Source of the DNA: Actinomycetes bacterium | GTDB lineage: Bacteria; Actinomycetota; Acidimicrobiia; Acidimicrobiales; Acidimicrobiaceae | Assembly: GCA_021785315.1 (NCBI GenBank) | Contig: JAJYFX010000013.1 | Location: forward strand, 1-13,883 | Length of the DNA stretch: 13,883 bases | Direction: 5' to 3' | Shown: positions 8,014 to 13,883 of the stretch, one piece after another | Layout of the letters: every line of letters begins with the position of its first letter | Position numbering within the stretch: position 1 is the first letter of the stretch | Made by a program: the position numbers and the translations under genes | Notes under the pieces: model-generated | Told to the model about the DNA's origin: nothing | Databases searched by the model: none | The model's input: the letters and a program-made list of their open reading frames with translations, nothing else

Positions 8014-8849
8014 TGAAGCACCCCTCTCTGGAACATTTCGACGGCGATGATGACGAGCACTGCCACAAAGATGAGCCGTATGATCTTGCTCTCGATTCTC
8101 CCGAGTGCCTTGGCGCCAAGCATGGACCCGCCGAGGACCCCGGCTGCTACGGGGGCTGCAATTACCGGGTCGATCTGCCCCCGTGCAAAGTAGAATGCTG
8201 CACTTGCAGCTGCTGTCACACCGATCATGAAGTTGCTGGTTGCAGTCGAGACCTTCATGGGGAGGTGCATTGCGATATCCATGGCCGGAACCTTCAACGC
8301 GCCGGATCCGATGCCGAGCAGGGCACTCACCATCCCAGCCACATACATCATGGCCAGCCCGAGTTTGGTGCCGGTCACCTTGTAGGGGATCTCCTTTTGT
8401 TCGAACTGGTCGTAGTAGGAGCCGTGGAGGTCGAAGTAGTTTGCCAAGCGGTCGTGAGATACGGTCAAAGGCTGGGCTGAGTGCCGCTTGTGATAGGTTG
8501 CAAAGGCGGAGTATGCGAGTACCGCGCCGAAAAGGAGGAACAAGTAGTGCGCAGGCAGCACCGTCGTAAGGTAAGCACCGCTGATTGCTCCGGTGGTGGT
8601 AGCTATCTCCAAGAACATGCCAGCCCTCAGGTTGGTCATCCGTTCCCTTACGTATGCGGAGGCAGCCCCGCTTGAGGTTGCAATCACCGAGACTATGGAT
8701 GCTCCGATTGCCAGGCGAATGTCGATGTGGAACAGGAGTGTCAGCACCGGAACCACGACCACTCCGCCCCCAAGACCGACCAGGGAGCCAAGGACGCCAG
8801 CAATAACTGAGATAAGGAACAGGAGTACTACGAAGTCGAGAGGCGTCAT
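8010..8849 (-). CDS. TauE/SafE-family anion exporter
   Basis: The 279-residue product has the two-part TauE/SafE (TSUP) fold. The N-terminal set begins with LISVIAGVLGSLVGLGGGVVVVPVL and the second half repeats the signature as MVSALLGIGSGALKVPAM. About eight hydrophobic segments surround a central polar loop (LANYFDLHGSYYDQFEQKE) that recurs in TauE proteins paired with DUF1634. Family members move sulfite, sulfoacetate, sulfonates or other small organic anions across the cytoplasmic membrane; the substrate here is unknown. No good Shine-Dalgarno site precedes ATG 8849. A TACAAT box lies at leaderless distance, inside a palindrome, so transcription probably starts at the ATG and is controlled by the GntR protein of the same operon. 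Confidence 0.92.
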   Translation of the reverse strand: MTPLDFVVLLFLISVIAGVLGSLVGLGGGVVVVPVLTLLFHIDIRLAIGASIVSVIATSSGAASAYVRERMTNLRAGMFLEIATTTGAISGAYLTTVLPAHYLFLLFGAVLAYSAFATYHKRHSAQPLTVSHDRLANYFDLHGSYYDQFEQKEIPYKVTGTKLGLAMMYVAGMVSALLGIGSGALKVPAMDIAMHLPMKVSTATSNFMIGVTAAASAAFYFARGQIDPVIAAPVAAGVLGGSMLGAKALGRIESKIIRLIFVAVLVIIAVEMFQRGVLQ

Positions 8850-8854
8850 AAATC

Positions 8855-8872
8855 CAATTGTACGTACAACTG
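8855..8872 (-). promoter_or_regulatory. Candidate GntR operator overlapping a leaderless promoter
   Basis: The 18 bases form an inverted repeat with one mismatched pair, around a perfect 12-bp core TTGTACGTACAA (8858-8869). On the minus strand the sequence TACAAT (8862-8857) is a good -10 box, and the ATG at 8849 begins seven bases after it, so the transcript would start at or next to the start codon. A GntR dimer on the palindrome would cover the -10 box and block polymerase. A clear -35 box is not visible. The palindrome is seen directly; regulator and function are inferred. Confidence 0.7.
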
Positions 8873-9361
8873 TGCGACTTTACAGGTCAGCGGATTTTCC
8901 AGAATGACCAGAACGAGCTGGACTCGTTCAGTTGGCCAATGGTCTCAAACAGTTGTCGAAGACGCAGCACTCAAGTTCCTATTAAAGTTTGACCTACTGG
9001 AAGCTCGAGTTCCTGAGGTGGAGTTTGTATGCAAGTCTCTTATAGGAAACTGCTCCCAGCATCTGATCTTCATTCGACCCACAACAACCTGCGCATCAAT
9101 CGAATCGAAGCAGAGGTCGAGGGGTCGATAGTCGATATCACAGCTTTCCTCCCTGGAACTTATGAAGTGGCGAACTGGTTGATGATGCCTTAATATGCAG
9201 TTCTCAAGACCGTTGACAATATGAAACAATGGGTCTTCGCCAGTGCGTTTGACCGCGATGCTCTGAAGGTCATTATTCACTCAGATCGAGACTGTGTAGA
9301 GGTGCCCAGCTTGCTGTGTCCGCTTGCACAGGCAGCCAAGTCATTGGCATTTGCCGACGAG
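8873..9361. other. Intergenic, with only weak candidate small ORFs
   Basis: No gene is clear. A 54-codon plus-strand frame at 9029-9193 (MQVSYRKLLPASDLH to NWLMMP) has a purine-rich GAGGTGGAG a few bases before its ATG. On the opposite strand a 111-codon frame with GTG start (9280 to 8945) reads coding-like (FHIVNGLENCILRHHQPVRHF). Neither matches a family I know, and they overlap, so at most one could be real. Decay of an older gene is equally likely. Confidence 0.3.
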
Positions 9362-10489
9362 CTAGGAAATCGAGACGAGCGATCCATAATGAATCCATTT
9401 CCATGCAATCGCTGCTTTTTGAATCGGTAGCTCCACGCACCCCAGGCTTTGAGGGAAGCCGTAGCTGGACCTGACGAATCCATGGATCGCCACGCTTCCT
9501 TGGATGTAGTTCACCCATTTGACGCCGTGGTCGATGTAGTAAGACCCGTTGATGTTTTTGCCACGCATTGTCTGGGTTGGATAGCGCATGTAAACGAAGA
9601 AGATCCCTGTGGGAGTAGGGGTCTGGCTTACTCCTGTGTTGACGAGGCTGTGCAGCACTACATTGGCATCGTGATAGATCGTGATGGTTTCAGGTGCAAC
9701 CTCGGAGACAACTGCATAGGTGTAGCCATTTGGATTCGGCATATTTGCTGCTTCAGCATTGAGCAGTGCGGGCCATATAAGAGTTCGAATTGAGGTGTAG
9801 ACAGGCATGCCATGAACTCTCTCAAAGCTGACCAGGGCACCTTGAGTCATTTTTCCGAAGACGCCGGGTGTGAAAGAGGCCTTGATCGAAGCGGGGATAT
9901 TGGGATACCCCCAGGAAAAGCTCCCTGAAACTGGCGAGTATAGTTGTTGTGTGGGTGAGGTGCCGGAAGCAGCCTGGGTCGGGCTCCATTTCAAAGGGAG
10001 ATAGCCCAAAATAGCCAGTAACTGCTGGATGCGCAGGACGGATCCGGCTTCGGTCGTCCAGGAAATGTCTATTGCGTGAGCTAGGACATCTCCATCATTA
10101 GCCACGATACCTTGGCTCCCTACTGCAGTGCTTTTTATTGTTACCGAGGTACCAGGCAAAAGGGTGTTGTCCGGAACGAACTCCACCACGTTAGGGCTTA
10201 CTGATCTCCAACTTCCAGCGACTGAGGTTTTCAATTGCGATAAAGCACCAGGCTCTACGGCTTGGTTGAAGCTGATCTTGAAAGGTCCCTTTGGTGGAGC
10301 AGTCGAAGAGGAGGCTGGCGGGCTTACGCTGACGACCTTTAGAGCGCCCGATGGTCCAGATACCGGCGAGACAGTACCTGAACCGGTGCCATAGGCCTTT
10401 GACTCCTGCCAGTAAGCCACTCCTAGAACTGCCAGCAATAGTAGAGATACAGCTGCCAGGCGGTTCCAAAATCTAGGCGAGCGTCTCAA
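9362..10489 (-). CDS. L,D-transpeptidase (YkuD) with Ig-like and peptidoglycan-binding-like domains
   Basis: The 375-residue product starts at TTG 10489, supported by GAGGG about nine bases upstream. A signal-anchor helix (about 11-27) precedes a Pro/Ser/Gly-rich linker. A SbsA-type Ig-like domain (about 50-146) follows, then a peptidoglycan-binding-like region (LRIQQLLAILGYLPL to GKMTQGALVSFERVHGM, about 152-228). The YkuD domain ends in IHGFVRSSYGFPQSLGCVEL, with His336 and catalytic Cys351. Such enzymes make 3-3 cross-links in peptidoglycan or attach proteins to it, outside the cell membrane. The usual motif is S-H-G-C; here it is S-L-G-C, with Glu where Arg or Asn is common. This variation may be normal for the actinobacterial Ig-like subgroup. 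The gene is monocistronic, flanked by gene-poor DNA. Confidence 0.9.
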   Translation of the reverse strand: MRRSPRFWNRLAAVSLLLLAVLGVAYWQESKAYGTGSGTVSPVSGPSGALKVVSVSPPASSSTAPPKGPFKISFNQAVEPGALSQLKTSVAGSWRSVSPNVVEFVPDNTLLPGTSVTIKSTAVGSQGIVANDGDVLAHAIDISWTTEAGSVLRIQQLLAILGYLPLKWSPTQAASGTSPTQQLYSPVSGSFSWGYPNIPASIKASFTPGVFGKMTQGALVSFERVHGMPVYTSIRTLIWPALLNAEAANMPNPNGYTYAVVSEVAPETITIYHDANVVLHSLVNTGVSQTPTPTGIFFVYMRYPTQTMRGKNINGSYYIDHGVKWVNYIQGSVAIHGFVRSSYGFPQSLGCVELPIQKAAIAWKWIHYGSLVSIS

Positions 10490-11107
10490 TTACATCAACC
10501 CTCAACTGGTCCATGTAACTACGGTAACAGGGGAGGGGTGTCTAGTACATGTCAGATGAAGGCTCGAGAAGGCGAGTCCGATCCTGTGAGACCCAGATAT
10601 CCGCCACCGGTGGCAAAAGTAAAAAATAGGGACTGAAAGGGGAGAGACTGGAAAATAGACGCAGCACGGAATACAGTACACCCGAGGTCAGGTGGAAGCG
10701 GCCATAATTTTCAATCACCAACACTAGCACCAGGGATGACGTATTTGACGTCTCTTTCGCAGGCCACAACGCGGACGTTTCATCGTCAAAACATGAACCC
10801 TATTATAAATCTGCCGCTCAAAACAAAGCAGCGCCAGCCTGCTGCCAAAACTACAGCAGATTCCACACCACACAGGTGGCACGGCCTGATTCTTGCTCCA
10901 GTTATAAATCCAGGCTAAGAACCGGCTCTAGTCGAGATCTACTAACGCTTGGCTAGCGGCACAAGGCTCCGGCTGCTCATTTCTGAGCGGCATCTGAATT
11001 CTGCCGCCATGTGTTTGTCTGAATCGATTGGTAGCTTGTGACCGCAGTGTGCGGCGTGAACAGAGGCGTTTTCCGAGGCGTACCCATACATAGGAAACTG
11101 ATCGAAA
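10490..11107. other. Intergenic, no gene; one perfect palindrome
   Basis: No coding region stands out; short frames on both strands are random in composition. GCCACCGGTGGC (10603-10614) is a perfect 12-bp palindrome followed by A-rich sequence on the plus strand. It is not a terminator, since no T-run follows on the plus strand; the A-rich tract would lie upstream on the minus strand. It could be a protein-binding site of unknown role. Confidence 0.45.
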
Positions 11108-12220
11108 TTGGAATTTATTAAGCGGTGCTTGTTGGGACTGGCAGGTGGTAGTGCGTATATCTATGCCCGGTATCGTAATCGTCAGATTCTCAAGATTCAT
11201 GGAACGGCAGAGTCACCCTTGGGCGCCGGCTCACCGATAGGTATCCTTATTGCTGGCACATACTCTCGGCAGGGTCTGACCGCAGTGCAACGGAAATTGT
11301 ATGGCAACATGACGGTTACCGGAAGAAATCGAAGCCATGTGACGATGATTGTGCGGGTGATACCCAGTTCAAAAAGGATTTTGCTGCTGTCTATACCGTA
11401 TGACACGTTCGTTCCGACATACGGTACCCGTGGTCCTAAGAAGGCAGTGACGCCCTCAATTTCAGTCCGAAAACACTGGTTAAAACCATCAAAAGCAGCA
11501 CATCCGCGTACCGATCAATGCCTGCATCGGAGTGAATTTCAAGGGGGTGACGCAGCTGGTGCGATCACTGGTAGGGATCAAGGTCGACTTCCGTTGCCTA
11601 TCGCAAGACACTGTGTCCGGTTTGAACGTTGGCGCAGGATGCCAGGTCCTAAATGGAACTCATGCCCTGGTGCTTGCTCGAAGTCGGTTATTCCAGTGTT
11701 GCAGATGGCCGCTGGCTGTATGACGGCAGCAGTGGTTTCGGTCGCATTCACAGGCAGTACACCGTTATACGCGCAATGATCAACGTGACCAAGGCGAGTA
11801 TCGTGACAAATTCCCTTGCACGGAATGCGTTCATCGGTACCACAGTCAAAACGTGGAGATGAACTCGAAATTGAGTCTTGGGCAACTTGTACGTTTGGCA
11901 ATGGATTTTCGCTCGTGTTCCGATTCAAATCTGACGACGTACACCGGTTTCACACAGATTGTCAACAACTACGGAAAAAACGGAGACGTGCCATTCCCAT
12001 TAAATAGTCTTGATGCAGGCGTTGTGGCAAAGTTTCTATCAGAAGGGTACACAACTGCGGCTCCCACGTCGGGGGGGTCGGCGCTGCTGGTGCGACCACC
12101 TCATCCCAGCCGTCTTTTAGTTCGTCACTCTCCCACAATAATGGATTCGAAAGTTCAGAATCGAACAAGACCGAACTTCGATCCGGTCCCGTGTTGAACT
12201 GCTACTTTCTGACCGAGTAG
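11108..12220 (+). pseudogene. LytR-CpsA-Psr (LCP) family protein, multiply frameshifted
   Basis: The translation follows an actinobacterial LCP protein, an enzyme that transfers glycopolymers from lipid carriers to peptidoglycan, but only by switching frame about five times. Frame 1 gives a short N-terminal membrane segment, YARYRNRQILKIH, GILIAGTYSRQGL, SHVTMIVRVIPSSKRILLLSIPYDTFVP. Near 11445 it shifts to LNFSPKTLVKTIKSS, near 11505 to PINACIGVNFKGVTQLVRSLVGI and GLNVGAGCQVLNGTHALVLARSR. Near 11690 it shifts to SVADGRWLYDGSSGFGRIHRQYTVIRAMINVTKAS, near 11850 to NVEMNSKLSLGQLVRLAMDF. A run of seven G near 12069-12075 restores a serine-rich tail that ends at the TAG at 12218-12220. The only plausible start is TTG 11108. 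Sequencing error is possible for single shifts, but neighbouring genes are intact, so decay is more likely. Confidence 0.85.
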
Positions 12221-12361
12221 AGAGCGAATCGTGTCCCATAGAGCCTTCGGACTCCGATACCACCCGGGCAGGGACTCCCCTGTCGAGTGATCCTAGATCG
12301 AACCCTCGCAAGTCGATTCACCAAAAGGCTCTCAGCTTGGAGACTCTAGGGTCTTTCTAAA

Positions 12362-12574
12362 TTACCTCTTGATCTTCAAAATGTATCTGGTGGCAACACC
12401 TCCCACAAGAACAACGCCCACAAGGGCTAGAGTCCCAAAAAAGAAGTAAATCGCGGCAGCCAGTATTACAGCCCCACCTGCCATACGAAGCTGGACACGG
12501 TAGCGGCCCGGGTGGGCGATTATTCGCAACAGCGGTACCAATGCCCTGCCATTGCTGGGGGAAGTGCTTGACAT
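12362..12574 (-). CDS. Small membrane protein, 70 residues
   Basis: Start ATG 12574 has a strong AGGAGG six bases upstream; the frame is open to 12628 but without such a site. The product is a short Ser/Pro-rich head (MSSTSPSNGRALVPLL), a basic stretch (HPGRYRVQLR), two closely spaced hydrophobic helices (AGGAVILAAAIYFFF and LALVGVVLVGGVATRYIL) and a basic end (KIKR). It probably forms a membrane hairpin. No family is recognised. It is transcribed opposite to the LCP pseudogene next to it. Confidence 0.7.
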   Translation of the reverse strand: MSSTSPSNGRALVPLLRIIAHPGRYRVQLRMAGGAVILAAAIYFFFGTLALVGVVLVGGVATRYILKIKR

Positions 12575-13383
12575 GGTAAACCTCCTGGAGTCTACGTTAG
12601 CCCCATATGGTCTCTTGCGGAGGGTCACACTGACCTTGAAAGTTGCCTCACTCCTGGTTTCGGTGGAACTTTTGGGTGCTTCGCTCTGCGCCGGCCAGGG
12701 CTAACGGATGCAAAGATCGTAAATTTAGGCTGGATATGTGAATCCCGAGAAGCGAATTAGCCCCTCTAAATGTTCCATGTGCCTAAATAGGGCGTATTCT
12801 CTCGATGCTCGCGCACACATACGATTTCGGCCCTGTGGAGATGCCAACATGGAGGCCAAATTTCTCAACGTCGACTGTTGATCTTGGGTAGTACAAGAGC
12901 TGATCGTGGCGTTTCCTTGCCACGATTGCCAAGATATAGAGTTCATTACAATCACGTCGCAGTTCGCTATCTATGAACGCTATTAGTGGGACGTAATGCA
13001 AGGGATTTTCGATAATCGAGTCTGTGGATTTTCCCCTGATCCGTAGCGTCAATTCAATGCCGTAAAAAGGCAACTGCAAAACACTACTGTGACCTCAGAC
13101 AATTTGACAAAAGTCGGAAGTGGAGGAACTTGTCATTCAGCTGACAAAGCCCACCGGCACATGCGGGATGGGCAATTGTTTGGTGTGAAGCTGGGAAAAG
13201 TACCACGGGTAATCCGTAGTCCCATTTACCGCAATCAGATATTGAGTCGAAAAGCTGGCCCCTTCAATTCGAGTACCCTGAAATTGCAATCTGTCTGATA
13301 TATTGGGGCAATTCGGCGTTGTTGCCTATGAAGACCCGACACCCCCGAAGTACGGATTCTAGGTAAGGAGTTGGACAGGCTTA
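12575..13383. other. Long intergenic stretch with weak ORFs only
   Basis: About 800 bases hold no gene I can support. A 98-codon minus-strand frame (TTG start 13079, end 12783) reads partly coding-like (CNELYILAIVARKRHDQLLYYPRSTVDVEKFGLH), but has no good ribosome binding site and no recognised family. A plus-strand frame at 13089-13298 looks random. The stretch could contain the promoter of the methyltransferase gene, but no clear -35/-10 pair was found. Confidence 0.4.
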
Positions 13384-13883
13384 ATGCATAAGAGCGCTTT
13401 GAGTAACGGTGCGTCGTTCTTCCAAGTTTACCTGGCTCATCGAAAAGACCTCACTATCGTTGATATCGGTTCACAGGACGTAAATGGCTCGTTGCGAAGT
13501 GTCGTGCCTCCACAACACCGCTACATAGGAGTGGATTTTGCAAGTGGCCACGGGGTCGACGTTGTACTGACTGATCCATACGTATATCCATTTGATTCAG
13601 ACTCTGTCGACTGTGTTGTTTCCAGCTCCTGTTTTGAACACTCTGAGTTTTTTTGGCTGTCATTTCTTGAGATGGTCAGGATACTTCGCAATGGCGGAAT
13701 CATCTATTTAAACGTACCGTCAAACGGATTATTTCATCGGTATCCTGTGGATTGCTGGCGATTCTATCCCGACAGCGGCAACGCACTAGCCAGGTGGGCT
13801 CACACCAATGGCTATGACATTGTCCCTCTTGAGTCCTTTGTGTCTAATCAGGATAGCCAAGACGGCCAATTTGCGTGGAATGA
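13384..13883 (+). CDS. SAM-dependent methyltransferase, glycan-cluster type (partial, 3' end beyond window)
   Basis: Reading from ATG 13384 gives 166 codons plus two bases, open to the end of the window, so the C-terminus is missing. The upstream frame is closed by TAG at 13360; AAGGAG lies 13 bases before the ATG (13365-13370), a slightly long spacing. Residues 24-37 (TIVDIGSQDVNGSL) are motif I of a class I methyltransferase. YIGVD (47-51) supplies the acidic residue that would bind SAM. DPYVYPFDSDSVDCVVSSSCFEHSEFF (64-90) and the LNVPSNG strand (109-115) follow, then HRYPVDCWRFYPDSGNALARWA. This set is typical of Methyltransf_11-like proteins found in polysaccharide or glycan biosynthesis clusters. 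The substrate is unknown. It may be the first gene of a cluster continuing to the right. Confidence 0.85.
   Translation, partial: MHKSALSNGASFFQVYLAHRKDLTIVDIGSQDVNGSLRSVVPPQHRYIGVDFASGHGVDVVLTDPYVYPFDSDSVDCVVSSSCFEHSEFFWLSFLEMVRILRNGGIIYLNVPSNGLFHRYPVDCWRFYPDSGNALARWAHTNGYDIVPLESFVSNQDSQDGQFAWN

Noticed and set aside
8007..8480. Plus-strand frame rich in Cys and His opposite the TauE gene.
   Set aside because: The Cys/His content is a by-product of the reverse complement of the hydrophobic TauE codons.
10603..10614. Perfect palindrome GCCACCGGTGGC, considered as a terminator.
   Set aside because: No T-run follows on the plus strand, and on the minus strand the T-rich tract is on the wrong side of the stem for a gene in this direction.
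12280..12340. GGTTCGATCTAGGA-like sequence on the minus strand, considered as a tRNA T-arm.
   Set aside because: No acceptor stem, anticodon arm or D-arm can be built around it.
12783..13079. Minus-strand 98-codon frame with partly coding-like translation.
   Set aside because: TTG start without a convincing ribosome site, no family recognised and overlapping frames of equal quality; not called as a gene.

Overview
The window looks like a piece of an actinobacterial chromosome. GC content is moderate, roughly half. An Acidimicrobiia-type relative (the Acidithrix/Ferrimicrobium kind) would fit, but that placement is inference. It rests on an F420-type flavoprotein partner, an actinobacterial-style LytR-CpsA-Psr (LCP) sequence, a TauE/DUF1634 pair, and apparently leaderless promoters mixed with genes that have strong Shine-Dalgarno sites. 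No rRNA, tRNA, CRISPR array or intact transposase was found.

Layout. Positions 1-1349 hold no gene I can support, but do hold one copy (567-685) of a repeat of about 120 bp. Next comes a plus-strand pair: a siroheme/[4Fe-4S] nitrite or sulfite reductase (1388-2983) and a protein with two ferredoxin-type clusters fused to an FrhB/FpoF coenzyme F420 domain (3033-4298). The second repeat copy (4249-4369) forms the 3' end of this pair, so the unit lies between direct repeats. On the minus strand follow a membrane-anchored S11 D-Ala-D-Ala carboxypeptidase homologue whose KTG motif reads ETG (4517-5791) and a small protein of unknown function (6168-6557).

A minus-strand operon of three overlapping genes runs from 8849 down to 6797: a TauE/SafE exporter, a DUF1634 membrane protein and a GntR/UTRA regulator. 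An 18-bp palindrome directly upstream overlaps a likely -10 box and is a good candidate operator for that regulator. Beyond it lie an Ig-like/YkuD L,D-transpeptidase (9362-10489, minus), an LCP-family pseudogene broken by about five frameshifts (11108-12220, plus), a 70-residue membrane protein (12362-12574, minus), and the start of a glycan-cluster-type SAM methyltransferase cut by the window end (13384 onward, plus).

How the genes fit together. Two themes recur. One is sulfur or nitrogen oxyanion chemistry: the siroheme reductase with its F420-type partner, and a TauE-type anion exporter under its own regulator. The other is the cell envelope: S11 peptidase, L,D-transpeptidase, LCP remnant and methyltransferase. 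The most interesting item is the reductase/FrhB pair. It has the same modules as the archaeal F420-dependent sulfite reductase Fsr, but as two adjacent genes in the opposite order. Long gene-poor stretches, the LCP pseudogene and the repeat copies show that this is a decaying, rearranged region.
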